Source of the DNA: Hymenolepis diminuta
Lineage: Eukaryota; Platyhelminthes; Cestoda; Cyclophyllidea; Hymenolepididae
Direction of reading: 5' to 3'
Length of the DNA: 64,000 nucleotides
Assembly (NCBI GenBank): GCA_900708905.1
Contig: CAADRB010000014.1
Coordinates: forward strand, 2,831,822 to 2,895,821
Shown: piece after piece, positions 50,311-64,000 of the stretch
How positions within the stretch are numbered: the stretch's first letter is position 1
How the letters are laid out: every line of letters starts with the position of its first letter
Translations under genes and position numbers: made by a program
The notes under the pieces: model-generated
Database searches by the model: none
Told to the model about the DNA's origin: nothing
Seen by the model: only the letters and a program-made list of their open reading frames with translations

Positions 50311-53300
50311 TGAATTCTTGTTATTAAGGAATTTTTTCGTTTTTCCTCCTAATTTTAGGGATTTATTTAAATGGATGAATAATATTAAAAACGGTGCTGC
50401 TTGTAAACGATTTCATTTTACTATATCTGGAGCAATCTTCGCACTCGTGTGTTACAGCGCTTTTTGTTTATCAAGTGTTTTTCAGAAGATATTAGTATTC
50501 CAAGTCCTAATATGAAAACATTTTGGCTTGCAAATAGATTTCCCATGGCCTTCCCAGGCAAAGATGGCATATAGTACTGAAAGGAAGATTCAGTAATCTT
50601 CGTGTGTTCGTGATTATCATTTTTTATGAACACGAAAAATTCTGAATGCATTTGTTTCATTAAGGTGAATGTTTCAAGTGGGGGTACATATTTTGTAAAT
50701 TTGTACTGGTTCATTGATTATCCGTTTTAAAGGTGTTAAACACTTGCTTATCATTTTTAATTCAGGAAAGAAAGGGATAAATATCTTCCCCACCTTAAAA
50801 TATAATTTTACTTCAAAACGGTGGTTTTTAAGAGAGTTATCATTTCAAATTGTTCAATTTTGACGATTTGGAATTCGACTCGTTTCTTCCTCCAATTTAT
50901 GGTTTACTGATCTCTTTTATCCCCTTTACGTTGACTATAACTATTTCTCAATCTGTCAAGGAATACAATGACGTATTTAGTAAGATTGCAAATAGTCCAA
51001 TCGATCTAATAATGATTCGTTAGCATTCCCTTTAAAAGAGGTGTGGATAGGGGTATGTCCAACTTTCAATATTACATTTATCGAAGTGCAAAGAAGGCAA
51101 AATATTACGATTTTTTCAAAAAATTGAGTTATTATTAATGCTTCTAGTCTTTACATTTACTGGATGTTCTAGAAGCAACTTTTAACAGGAGGTTAATTTT
51201 CAAGATGATTGTGGGGTGGTTGCACTGAATGTCGAATTTCATGAACTTGGATTTGCAGTCATATGTATTTCTGCTGTTATTTTACAAACTAGTTATTATC
51301 CTTTGAATAGTAAAAGAAAGAGCACAAATTTCACAAGTTTATGAACTGTATTTTTTATACTATTCTCTTCTTCATGTGTATAATGAGAAAATATTTTACT
51401 ATAGAGTCTGAATAATGGTAAGGGATAGCGGTGAGTTATTAAAATGATTGGTAAAGTTCATTTTGGAGATACACGGCGGATTTTTCAATGAAGTGATTTC
51501 ATAGCAATGATAACTAAATTAAGACTATTCAATTAACGATTGCCTTTGGGCTTTAATATGTAATTGGGTTTATTATAATCATTTTAGTAAAAAAATCTAT
51601 TCAATTTTTAAAGTATTACTACAAAATTAACCCCAACAAAAAGAAATAATTCATTTACTATAATTTTGAATCTTCTTTTGTTTATATTTATATGTCTTAT
51701 CATTAATCCAAGCTCATTCAATCTAACAATCAATTTTTTAAAATCAACCACTGTCTTCTTCTTGCTTATGCCAAAATTACAAATTTAAGACAATAATTTT
51801 GCAAATGATAAAGTTATTGCAAACGAAATCATGGGTCAACTTTTAATTCGTGAAACAAGCATATTCTTCTACGGTGTTTTGTTTTTGCATTTTGAAATTT
51901 CTACCATTCAAAAAATATGAATGAAATGTTTATCTAGCCAATTTGTTTATAAAGGACAAATATGAAAATTTTACGCATCATCAAATTAAACTTCACTGTC
52001 TTAATTTTTGTAGAGTTATAAACCAATTGCACTTCATATGAGTGATACATTTTTCTCTTCCAGTCATTCGAAAAATATGGCTAAAATTCTGGAACTTTCG
52101 GGCTAAACTTAAGAAAGAAAATATAACACCTTAGTTGCTTTCACTGATTGAGAAACCAGGACGTTTTGTGAGCAATTGGTATGATTTTACATGTAGGAGA
52201 GTAGGAAATTAGTAGCCTTCAGATCTAATTACCTGGAGGAAGAAATATTAAATTAGAGAAACTAGAGTTCGTAGTTTGGTCTGGCTACTAGTGTAGCTCG
52301 TTCTTTTAATTCTCTTAAAACCAAGAGGATAGTTTTTCTTTATATAAGTTTTATGACATCATGTGTGTGTATATAGGTCTGATTATTAGTAGCGATAGTA
52401 TACATCGTGCTATTCCGACATGCAGAAACATAACTATGAGGGACAGAAAAGAGCTTGAAGAAAGGAGTGGGGAGATTTGGTTTAAGACACTCGGGATTTT
52501 TACTTCTTTTCTCATATTCTTCAAATTCTTATGGAGAGTCTCAAATTAAGTCTGATGTTACTGTTGCCAATGGCATTTCTATTTCTATATCTTATAATCT
52601 GGTATGTCAGAGGCCGAATATGTCCATCTTTAAACTCCTAATTTGAACTGTGAAAGCAGCACAACTTAACGAAGGTCATTATTGAATGGTTGAGTGATAA
52701 TTGCAAAGATGGCCGTAAGCAATAATAGAGCGTTTTTGTATTTCTAAGATTTTTTGTGACTGTTACGTCCTAAAAGCCTATCACAGTTCCTGAAGATAGA
52801 GAAACAGTTAGGCATTACACATCATTCAATTGTGACCTTCAGATAATTTACATATTCAAGTGGGCCAATAGCATAGACATTAAGGTAAACAGGGAGCATG
52901 ACAAACATATTTAATGAAATATTATTTTCACAAGGAGATACATTTCTCATAAAAATGATACTTCCGCCTTCAGAGTGGCATTGAAATTCTGGGAACCTAA
53001 CCAACATCTCTTAGTAAGGGCTGATTAGATTTCTGCTTAATGTACCTTGATTTCATCAGCAAGTGTAAATTCATGCATTCGCTGAAAATGTGTATTTTGT
53101 GTGTACTGATATGATCATCATTGCTAACGCTAAAATAAATATTACAATTTTAGTAATAGGAAAGTATCCAAAGATGTGGAGCATTAAAAAAGAAGAGAAT
53201 GAATTCAAACCATCAAGAGGGTTTCTTCTGAATTCATCAATTTATGCATATGCTACTTAATAACTAAAATTGAAATGTTCTCAAGTAGAAATATAGGAAT

Positions 53301-53713
53301 CTCCCTCTTAGATTTCTGAGTGATTTCATGTTTTCAACGATTAGAGTTGATTGGTTAAGTTGGGTAGTTAGTACTTCCAACTCGATATGTTCCTTTCTTC
53401 TTTTCCCGAAATGACCAGTTTTTACTAGCGGAGAAGAACTCTAATAATTCTCTGATTCACTCTCTGAATGAAAGAATAAGCTGGGGATGACAATCCACAT
53501 CTCCATTCATTGAATATGTATAGCAGGATATGAATCCATTTTCCTACATGAGTTATATACAAGGTCATTGCAATCATAACATTTTCAGTTAAATTTTCCT
53601 CAACCCGGGAATAAAATATTTTCTTATTCTAAAGGAAAAAATTAGGCTTTCCTCAACTCTTAAGATTATAGTAAGATTTAAAGCAACTCTTATCCCAAAT
53701 AAAGCTACTTTAT

Positions 53714-54036
53714 GAGCCCCACCAAGCTAAACTAGATATCCTAAGGCTAACAGAAAACATCAAAGGGGGAGTTGAGTTAGGTAAACGTGTATGGGACTAT
53801 TGGGAAGCAATGAGAATGGGAGGAAGGAATGGAGGGAGAAATTGGGGGGAAGGAGGACAATCCGGATTATGATGGACGAAGTGAGGTACGATAGGGCAGC
53901 TGACAGATTTCGCCAATTTTATTCATTGGTGGGTAATTGACGTTTAGAGGAGATGTGTGAGTTAGTACATGGGGAGACTGAGCATGTCTATGAGTCAGGG
54001 TGCGCAAGTACTGCAGATTTGATAGCTATTATCTAG
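53714..54036 (+). pseudogene. Broken coding-like stretch, family not recognised
   Basis: One frame (53714 onward) reads EPHQAKLDILRLTENIKGGV then ELGKRVWDYWEAMRMGG before losing sense. After a one-base frame change an ATG at 53869 opens MMDEVRYDRAADRFRQFYSL, a single TGA, RLEEMCELVHGETEHVYESG and a TAG at 54034. The amino-acid make-up (mixed charged and aromatic, few low-complexity runs) is unlike random AT-rich translation here. It is probably a remnant of a transposon or gene; no catalytic motif is visible. Confidence 0.35.
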
Positions 54037-57000
54037 AAAAAAAGAAAAATGAATAAAGCTATTCCTAGTGTCAGAAGGTATAATTGTATTAGCTCAACTT
54101 TCCACAATGATTATCCTAATATTAAAAGGAAGATTGGATTGTCTATTGTTTTTCTTAGCAAGTTTGTATCCGACCCAAATATTTTTCAGGCTAACAACGC
54201 TCAAGTAATAACTAGTACTGCTTAATATTGCTTATTACCGCTTAATGACAATACTTTCTTTTACCCATTCAGGAAATCATATCAACTCATTTAGGTTTGA
54301 TCAGACTAAAGTATCACAGATTTAATTAAAATATGAGGCTTATTTTCCTGTTTGACTTAATCACTCAAAAATAGAAAAAAAGCAACTCTTCACATTTTTA
54401 TCTGAAGATCAAAGAGCTCATAAATTCACACGTTAGATGGAGGGGTACTATCGAATTCTCAAAGTACATCTGAAATCATTCTCGGATGACCGCTCCAGGT
54501 CACATACGCTCTATGGCCCACAGATTCCCATCTACAATGCGTTTTAGTGTGCGTAGATTTTCCAGAAGCAGAGTTTTACTTCAGAGAGCGAAAGAGAGAG
54601 AGACAGTCGACCTGTAGTATTTGATGCCGTCATTATCATCCCTATGAAGTTTGCTGCAAAAACGTCATCATCGTAACTGAAGTCCAGCGAACAATGGGCC
54701 CATTTTGTGCGCGTTTTGTAAGTGGTGGAATGTCAGCAATTCAAACAAAAGCATGTAAATTGACTGTCTGGTTTCATCCAGAAGTTAGGCGTTTGTATAT
54801 CACTGCCTAGAAAGGGGGTTTTGGGGGTGGGAGGAGAAGAAGGCCGGAGTGTCATTAAAGAACACCTAACGGCGATAGATAACACCAATCTGAAGACTTC
54901 GGGAAACACAAATGAGGTGATTTGGGCTCTCGATACTTACTGCGTCACTCCCGTGCATAATCGTAAATGCAATTTAAACTCTTTAACGATTATGTTTATT
55001 GAGGGACTTCAACGTGATTATTTTGCCAACGTGTTGTAGTCACGAATTTTGTGACTGACTACAAAAATTTTGTTTAAACAAAATAGCATATTGCAGTCGC
55101 CGAATGTTTTCAAATTCGCGTGGGCGGTATTACCTCATTTTAACTCAACAACAATAAAATTGTCATTGTAGGATGTGATTAGGTTTCTGATTATTACTTT
55201 TCTATAAAGAAAATTTATCAAAAAAGGAAAATGTAGGAAGTGATTCGTCAATTGACTAATCATCCACGAATGACGAGTCATGGTTGCGTTGAAGCCTATC
55301 AGCCACTCTATGAATGTCTTTTCCTGCTGAAACATGCGTACCGGAGTTTTAATACTAAACTTCTTACCTTTTGACAGGTGAGAAATACACACCATATCAC
55401 CTTGACGTTGATTGACAAATTCCCAGCTGAATCAGTAGCATATTTATCCATTTTTGTGGAAAGTTATCTTGTGAAAAACGGAGAGTTTTACAGTCTAGAC
55501 TAACCCTGATATGATCTAAATGCTTCATATCCCAGTCCAAAGATAAGTAGAACAAGTCAGATAGCCACTACGGACTGCAATCAAAGTGAATTCAAATAAT
55601 TGGCATAAACACAAATCAATAATATAATTACAAAGTTGGTGGGGAATGTGACAATAAAAATGTCATTTTCTTAATGGTAAATGTCTAATAAAATAATATT
55701 CTCACATTAATATATTTTTCCTTCTTGACACTCTTCCTTTAACCCGCAATTTGCTCATAGAACTTGGTCATGGGATCTGCTTGACTGATACTCCCGGAGA
55801 TCTATTTCTTCTACAACCGTTCATTCAAATGATTGATTTTGCCTCAGTCTGCTTCTTCTCGTTAGTGATTCCTCTGGGGATTTTCCACCAGGAGTTTGAT
55901 GTATTGTCGTTCACAAATTCACGAGAACATCATTCAGCATTCCTGTCATTCCTCCACCCCTTTTTCGTTAGACCTGAACTCTTTTTCTTGATTTGGGGTG
56001 TTCGCTTCGGACTCCTTGAACAGCTTCTTCGTTTTCATGAAATCTTTCATTTTCGATTATAGTTTCAATTCGGAAACTAGTTCAGAATGTTGTTTTCCTT
56101 AATTCTCATTCTTCTTATTCGTTTTGTCCAGTGCTTTTGATTGAAATGACTGGGTGCTTCTAATGATATGCCTCAATAATTTTAATGCGTCCAACCAGTT
56201 AAGTTCAATTGGATTCGGTTAAGATTGACCAGTCCAGAAGCATTTTATTTGCACTTGGCGATCATCATTGCAGACATGACCTTCAAGTTAAACTTCAAAT
56301 GCAAAATTCTATCGGAAGCATTTGTGCAATCACTTTTAAAAGAATCAGTGGTATTCAAGGGAAACCCCCCAAAACTTGAATAGAAAAAATGAATTATACA
56401 TTCCAATTTAGGGTATCTTAGTGGCCTGGAAGCGTTACCATCAACCGTTGAACAGAGGGGACAGAAGCGAAATGATTTAACAGAAGAAAACAGCTGTTCT
56501 CTCCTTATACATGTGGACACTTTGAATTCTGAAAAAAATTAAATAATACCAGGTTTTATTTTGCCGCCAGGCTCAATACTTGGGGGATTCATCTTTTATC
56601 TCTCTTTTGTATAAAAAAAGCTTTTCCGAAAAAATTTCTATCATGTAGAATGATTAATTTTAAAGACAATTGCTCCTTTAAGATGTAAAAAGAAGGCGTT
56701 AAAAATGAATCCGTTACAGGTTTGAATTCAATTCTTTTCATTGAATAAAACACTGATTTTTTTTAATATTTCAAATTTGATTTCCAAAAAGAAAATGATA
56801 TTTCCTTTCATATTTCTTCACCTGTTTTGAGTGTTCTTTTTCAATAATATAAATTGGATTTCTTCTGTTTTTGTACATTTCCTGTACAGAATATAATGGT
56901 AGTTATATCTAGACTATCTTTTTATTTATTCGAGTTTAGATTAAAGAACTAATTAGTACTCTAGCAGATTTCCCCAAAGATATTTATTTACTTGTTGTTT

Positions 57001-58016
57001 CAGATTCTTTGCTTCTCCAGAAACATATCACATTTGCAAAAAAATTATTTTTATCAATTTTTCGAAAGTCATTTGCAAAGAATTAAGCCTACACCAAAAT
57101 TTTAGGTTTGGTTATCTTTTCTGCGGAGATCGGATTTTGTCGATAAATCATCATTTGTAATTTAGCTCAAATTTCGAGGTACGCTTATGAACCTACTTGT
57201 AATATTGGATGATGGTATTCGATAGGATATTAAGGCTTTCGAACTACTGTTTGCATGAAACTTAAGAACTCTTGATTTACCTATAAACGAGTAAGGCACT
57301 CATGTAGGCGATGTCGTAACAACTCCACTATTTCATAATACTTAAAGCATCTATATAAGAGGCCTTTCTTCTAACCACAGTTTGTTCCATCAAGTATAAA
57401 ATATTCTCGTCAATTATCAATGTCAATTTAAAATTCCCTTCCTGTGAAATCAATGCGGACGACAGACTTGGGAGAATAAATTTTGTTTGGTAGTAGGCAT
57501 ACCATTAGCACAGTAAAAACAAACATTTGTGTATTGTATTTTTTGCATTTTTTAAACCGATATGTAAATCTTAGTTTGCGAGATTATTTTGTTTTCTATC
57601 CAAGCTTGAAAACTAGTTTCTTTTTCGAATTTTATTTTGCGATGAACCTCAAGTTATTCGTCCAATTTACTACCAACTGATCTCGGATATCATCACCAAT
57701 TTACAAGAGTGAATAACAGTACTTATTTCTCATTTTAGCAATTTAAATAGTTTAGTTGGCTTACTAATTTTAATCAGCTAAGGTAAGGTAAGGTAATCCG
57801 ATAACAATACTTAAAATGGCATTCTGAATCTACACGATAAGATATGAGGAGCTATCACGCATGCAGTTTTCTCTTTTATCCAGGAGTGTGATAGAAAGCT
57901 GTAACTATATTGCAGATGTTCTGAAAAAATTTCATTTCTCGAGTAACTGGTTTAACGATTACTTATTGTCATAACGTTGAAAGACTCTATCGAGGCCATA
58001 TCGATCGAATAGAAGG

Positions 58017-58240
58017 AATAGATGGAATAAGTCAAGTCACCCATGTCGCTAGATCAGTTCGGAGGTGGCAGGCAAGCCATCCCCAATTTATTAATAAGCA
58101 AATTATGTTTATATACAAAACATTTCTTCGTTAGACGTCAGTCATGTCTCGTTGTCGGTGTCCCGGCGTGATGACCGACATCTGTGTTGATAGACATCTG
58201 CTGGCTATAGCACTCATCTTCCCTACTTATACCTGAGAAT
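58017..58240 (+). repeat. Second copy of the 12600 repeat
   Basis: It shares aataagtcaagtcaccc, aatttatta, ttatgtttatatacaaaac and tagcact with the 12600-12870 copy in the same order. The TATA box is degraded to ctatagc. Confidence 0.5.
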
Positions 58241-61200
58241 GAAGTCTTCTCACAAATACATTATCGAATAACCAAGAAATCAATCATTCCTCTACGTTTA
58301 AGCAGTTTTAATTTCCTAATAATGATGTCATCATTTAGCTATAAGACTTATCTTTTCTTTTTCCTGGTCTGAACAGGCTGGTAGAAAAAAATCCATTCGA
58401 TAGAGATAGATTATAAGAACCGGTTCTTGCTAATAATAATAAGGTCATCCATCTCTTCTGTTTATTTGTAATATCTGCATAATTTCCTAAGTTTTTTACT
58501 ATTAAAATTATATCGTTAAGCAGAGTCATTCTCCTTGAAGTTATTTCCTTCTTCATTTTATCAATTCAAACTGCTGTCCATCACAAACACAGCTGTTCTT
58601 GTTTATAACCCTTAATTATTTATAGTGCGCTAACGCATTAATTTAAGCAAATTGTTCAGCCATTTATCTCAGCGCATTCATAAAGCGCCACCTATAGATC
58701 AATCATCCATCCATCTGCTGGGCCATTTACCCAACTCTATCACTAATATTTTTCCATCATTATTGTTATTGCGATCTAGCATCCATTGTGCTTCTCGTTT
58801 TGGCACGTGACTTTCTAATTATGTCATTAATCACTCTTTTGATAAGCATGTACTTAATTCGGAACTATTAATCGTACATAGGTTTCAGAGTAGTAGTAAG
58901 TAACCCTATCACCACAACCACCATGCTGAAATAGCGTGATACCTATTCCACCAAATGGCACCACTCTCGGTGTGTGATTTTACTCTCGTGAGGTTCCTTC
59001 ATCAGGATGATTTGCGAATTGGGCTGATCAACAAATAAACCTTCGGATTATATAAATAAATATCACCTGATATTCATGACCCTTCTTTGACTTTGAACCA
59101 ATCAAATGGCATGATAAATCTTGCTGAAGGCCGAAATTTTGAAACTATATGATGAAGAGTGGTTAGCTAGAATGATAGATGCGCTTTTAAGAAGCTCGAA
59201 GATTCCATCTAGCTCATTCAGAACTTAAACATTGTATTTATCAAACATGCTTAAGATAAGTTGAACAAATGTTAATGCTATTACAAATTAGTTTAAAATT
59301 TCTAGTGAGTAGAATTTCAGTTTTCTGTTTCCTCTGATTTTTCAAGTCTGTTGGAGAAAAGGTTCTTAAAACTTTAATGCAAATTTAATTTAAAATGCAA
59401 GCCCTGTTTATTTATATCAACACTCAGACTTTATTTTTATATATGATGAGTTGAGTTGTTAGCAATTCAACTTAATCGCTTGACGCTTAGACAAAAGTGT
59501 TAATTTTCACTCACTTCTGCAAGGGCTTATTAATATAGTTGTTTTAAATTAGAAACTTCTTTATTGTACCTTCTAATACGTAAATAGAGTTTTCCGCAAA
59601 ATCGATCCAATAATCCGCACATTTAAACGTACGGTGCTACGATTTATTATCAGGCTATTTTAAACAAATCAGAAAAAGGCATCCGAAAGTACAGCAGCGT
59701 GACAAAGTTTGTTACCTTATCGTGATTTGTATTCGGTTTTACAAGTATAATTTTCTCTGGTTGTTATTGAAAACCAAAGGAAGACGGAAGGAAAAGAAAT
59801 TTCACAAAAAATCCATCTACACAAGATTTCTCCTGTCTTCATCTCGAGTTGAAATGTCAGCATGCATCATCACCTGCAAATGTGCATTGTGTTGGGTATT
59901 TGAAATACAATAAGACATTTAAAAACGCTTTCTTCTCTCCTTTCTTCCCTCGCGCATAAGAACAAAAGCTACAACTACCTTCACACATCCATCGGAGTGA
60001 GTGAAGGAAAAAAGAAGCTAGTGACAAAACCGATTTTGTGTGCATCCACCTGAAGAGGGTGAAGGGAAAAAGTTGCCTATGATGGCGTATCTTTATCCTA
60101 TGTTAGTTGGTGGGGAAGGGAAAAGCAAAAAACGGACAAGGCGAGAGTAAATGAACACCTTGAAACAAGTGGGGATTATCAGGACTTTTTTGCATCTGTA
60201 TGACAAGGTTACTGTTTGAACGTGAGAAAATAACCACTTTAGAATGTATTTGAATAGAGATAAGTAGAGGGAAAATGGTTAGATATCATGCCGAATTTCG
60301 GTAATTTAGAGACTAGTTAAAACTCAGTGATAGATACAATCTATGAACCCTAGTGGCTTCGCGGAAACAGACTATATACCTAACCTTCACTTCCAGAGAA
60401 ATTTTATAACTAAGGGATCGTAGATAGAGCAAGCCCTTCCTTTGTTTTCTTCCAAAATTTTATAATTTTCATTGTAAATTGGATCAATTTTATTAGAAAA
60501 AAATTGATTTTGCGGAACTGTACAAAACGGAGATGAAACATAGAAGCCTTATTAGTAAATTACCTTCCTATTAGAAATAAGGAATTTGCGTTTCCTCGAT
60601 TTGGTAGTTGGAGAATCTTATTAAGCAAGAGGAGATCACATACCCATATTTAGAGAAATTTAAAGAAATAACGCATCTGTTATTTATTTCAAATCTGCCC
60701 TCTCAAAATAAGATCGGTTGCCCTTATTAAATGAGCAATTTTTAAATTGATATTAATTCTTGTTTTTCAGATTGTTAGATTATCAGATAGTCGATTTAAA
60801 CACGATACGCGTTTACTGCTAATGCCCAGCTCCACTCCTCCCAGCTGTTAATTGTCAAGACCCCTACCTCAAATAAAGCGTCTTTATTTCTGGCAGTTTC
60901 AAAGGCCAGCATTCCCACACAGAACTATTAATCTTCAGGAATTCTACTTGATGATGTGTGAAGTGGGATATCAAGCAAATTCGTTTTTTATAGCCCTACC
61001 TCAAGGTTAAAGACACAGAACGTTGGGTTGCTGGAAAAATACCGATTAAAACAAACGCCGTTTGATTATTGGCCGTTGAACTTTCTGTTGAACGCCCAGA
61101 TAATCCATATAAAGTATAATTTTACCAGCTTAATTTGTCTCTAAGATATTTAGATAACCATAATTTAGATAACATAAAGCAGCTTAAAAATGAAATAGTT

Positions 61201-64000
61201 AACATACAATTTCCACTTAAGTCATTTATTATTTACGCGGCCATGATGTTAAAGATGGTGGTGGTTTATATTTTCTTTCTCCATCTAGCTAATTACTTGT
61301 TATAGCTCTCTCTCTATGCGGAACTTTATTATCCAAATGCATTCTTCGTCAGAAGATTTATTGGCTCCCTCCCCCGCTCTAATTTCGATGGTCTTTGTAT
61401 GCGCGCAGTTGTGTACATGTGGGCATGTTTATTCGTTATAACCTTGTACCTTTACCTTCCACTCCCTTCAGCATCTTCAGATTTTTAAAAATCGTCCGGA
61501 TCTACAAATACGAAAATTGTGGAATAAACGAGTTTGGGAGTCATATCTATCATTTAATGCGTCTTTGACCCTGCCTAGGTGCGTTTTATGTTGTTGCCCA
61601 TGACATGGCAACAACAAAAGTTTTAACCATTGGAAGGCATCTGATTAAGAGAGACAGTAACCGAGCTCGGTTAAGTATGAAACAGGAAAGGTCAATACCA
61701 CATCACGACTCATACTTTCTTCTCGTTCTCATAAGGGATATAGTTCTCACTATATCTCACTTTCACAGCTACAATTGTGCTCACGATATTCAGAACTCGT
61801 TAACAAGTTGATTTAATCATCTGATCGCATATGTTTTGAAATCTTATCATTCCACTTAAAATACAACTTGAGCATGCTTTGTTGAATTCCATCATACTAT
61901 GTGTAATTTAGCTGGTTTCAATTAAGTTATCTTTGGTATAGAGGCATAGCATGATAAACCGAGGTGGTATACCCAACCGCAATCGGCAGAATAAACAACT
62001 TTTAACACGGTGAACATAATCGCAGAAACCTAGGCGGTAGACCTCGAAGTTTAAATTTTGTAACGTTAGGTCCTGCTGCAGCGAACTATACAAATTAACT
62101 AAAATACATAAAATCGGAGGAATTAAAAATTCTAATGAACTAACGCTCTTTTATGCCCTCATTAATATGCACTTTTGCCTATTCCTCCTTCAACTCATTT
62201 AAAATATTCTGCCGTTCCTTATGTTTTGATGCTCTCCTATGATTAAAAATCATAAATCCCATTGATTTACTTTGAGCACTAATTATCAGAATCTAACGAG
62301 TTGATTTATTGTGACACTTGACGTGACAATTCTAGAATGACCACTCACCGAATTTTATTTTCAGTTGAGCTCTAATTGCTACTTTTTGTGATTAACGGAT
62401 TTGCCTTTGAAAATGAACTAAAAATGTAAGGTTTCTGTGTCTCCAGTGTCTCCAGTTTTCAGTCATATAAAGCATGTACATATTTAGGTTATTTAGAATT
62501 TTCTAATATTTTATTTTACTACTTTTCTACTAAAAACAGATTTTTATCTATTTCCCCGACTAACATTATTCTGAATATTTGATTGTTAATTGATGCCTTC
62601 GGAAAAATTGTACTAGATGAAATTGAATTTCATATTCAGTTGTATTTAATCGTTAATTAACGTTCTATCAGAAAAATGACTTTTTTGATGAGCAAATTTT
62701 GTGCTTATGCTCAAAAGATGTAAAGAGCGTTTCTTCAAGAAATGGTCTAGAAAGGTTTCGATATTAAATTAGAATGTCATTCCCATCCCCGAGTTCTCTC
62801 ATCTTGAAACGAAAAGTTAATTCATTTACCTGTCTATGTTCTCACTGACTTCTTTTAAAATATTCCACTATTAATGATTCAGAATACTGATTACTGGTTT
62901 TTTAGTTTTACGTGATTGGGTGTACTATGTGCCAAAAGTGCTGATTGACAGGTATCACAAAATCTGTCACATACTTCAAGTACATAGTTATTAATACTAT
63001 TAATGTGTAATGCACTTTTATGGTACAGGTTTCCAAACCCATTAGTAGCTGAGAAATTTCTGTTTTAATAGTCGGATTCTTTTATACCACTGCCAAATTC
63101 TGATAACTCTTAACGAGTTTGCTTTTGCCCTACTTCGAAAGACAAAAGGAGATCTACATCCCTCATAAAGGGAAGCTTCAGTTTAAGATAGTCACATGAT
63201 TTTTTGCCGGTTGAGTGCAAATTTGATTCAGATACAAAGCCCCAGTACCGCTAATAGGAATCACCTAAGTAGGATATGTGAATAATTTTTAGAATTTACT
63301 CTAAATTAAAAATAAATCATTTTGATGTGGATTGATAGTTAAAACTCAATAATAAAGTGGTTTTATCAAATAGGTTGAGTGATGACAAAATATTTATCTA
63401 CGTGTTGTAGTTACTTACCTATGTGTTGTAATGTACTGCTGAATAATTGTTTCTTTAAATAAGATTTGAACCTAATGATATTTGGCTTTTAAAATTACAT
63501 TTACCTGAGGAAGAGAAAAATAATTTTGAATATTTAAATAAAACTTTTCTCCCTAGTTCGAGTTGTGACTGGTACCTGTCTATCGTTAAGGTCTTCCTGG
63601 CTTGACGTATTTTATAATGGTCGATTTAGTTTTAAATAATTTTTAGTGAGATTACTTATGTCATTTCCTAAAACAACGGTTTGTACCCAATTGCGGTTTC
63701 ACTAACATAGAGTCATAATTTTCATCTCCCATCTATATAGCAATTATTTTGGATAAACTGAGGGCTGTATCTGAAACAAATTTGATCGTCTGAAACATTC
63801 TTTTTTATTTGTGTTACTTATTAAATTTCAGTTAATACATTTTTGAGGCATTAATTTAAAGTCCAACGTGTCCTTATAAGGTAATAAGAGAAGAAAATCT
63901 ACAAATAAGGTCACAGAAGTTGCGAACACATTATCTTGGGAATAATCTCTACTCTTTTGTGCATTTTTCGCACAATAGGCAAAATTCGATCTTTATTTTT

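Larger units (their letters stand above)
45454..64000. other. Gene-poor DNA
   Basis: No certain gene in 18.5 kb. Noted within it are inverted repeats at 48940, the promoter-like patch at 49860, broken coding-like sequence at 53714, a G+C-richer untranslatable stretch at 54480-55040, decayed open frames at 55740-56520, and the dispersed repeat at 58017. It could be one long intron or the flank of a gene beyond the window. Confidence 0.5.

Noticed and set aside
50243..50515. 90-residue open frame over the CpG-richer patch
   Set aside because: It has no ATG at its start and runs through a strong splice donor; a non-coding first exon explains the region better.
55751..56062. 103-residue open frame, phenylalanine- and leucine-rich
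   Set aside because: Checked both strands for transposase motifs and found none; looks like decayed repeat or chance.
1..64000. CRISPR arrays, operons, riboswitches or other prokaryotic features
   Set aside because: Spliced eukaryotic genes and poly(A) signals show that this is a nuclear eukaryotic genome; no regularly spaced repeats were seen.

Overview
The window looks like nuclear DNA of a parasitic flatworm. A cestode is my first guess (hymenolepidid-like, from the low G+C) and a trematode is the alternative; the lineage is inferred, not proven. The evidence is AT-rich sequence, genes with GT-AG micro-introns of about 32-75 bp beside multi-kilobase introns, decayed mariner transposases, and many tRNA-derived short repeats. 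Only five loci are coding with good support; the rest is gene-poor, repeat-bearing DNA. Splice sites were placed by reading the sequence and checking phase by hand.

Layout. 1-9600 is intergenic and holds a dead non-LTR reverse-transcriptase fragment (5771-6388) and several SINE-like units. 9727-11702 (minus) is a degraded partial copy of the dymeclin gene: exons 7-10 with their introns, inverted relative to the real gene. 13431-14235 (minus) encodes mitochondrial ribosomal protein L40 in two exons. 15563-29476 (plus) is the complete dymeclin gene, 13 exons and 784 residues; its first five introns are 33-71 bp, and its two largest (3.9 and 3.0 kb) hold a dead mariner and SINE-like units. 30535-31548 (plus) encodes a Pur-alpha-type nucleic-acid-binding protein, five exons, 288 residues, starting 0.76 kb after the dymeclin poly(A) signal. 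32471-32880 (plus) is an unusual small locus: two short ORFs, each beginning with a hydrophobic signal-like segment, in the same frame and separated only by a stop codon and one sense codon; the second looks like a one-peptide amidated neuropeptide precursor. 37185-37970 (minus) encodes an RRP36-type rRNA-processing protein in three exons. 44409-45453 (minus) is a near-full-length dead mariner of a second lineage. From 45454 to the end I find no certain gene; a CpG-richer patch at 49860-50310 with CCAAT boxes and a splice donor may be a promoter and 5' exon, and 53714-54036 is a broken coding-like stretch.

The host genes are housekeeping functions (mitoribosome, Golgi organisation, nucleic-acid binding, 40S ribosome biogenesis) and do not form one pathway. 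The observations most worth following are the two-ORF secreted-peptide locus, the inverted partial dymeclin duplication, and the families of tRNA-like and TATA/AATAAA-bearing short repeats.
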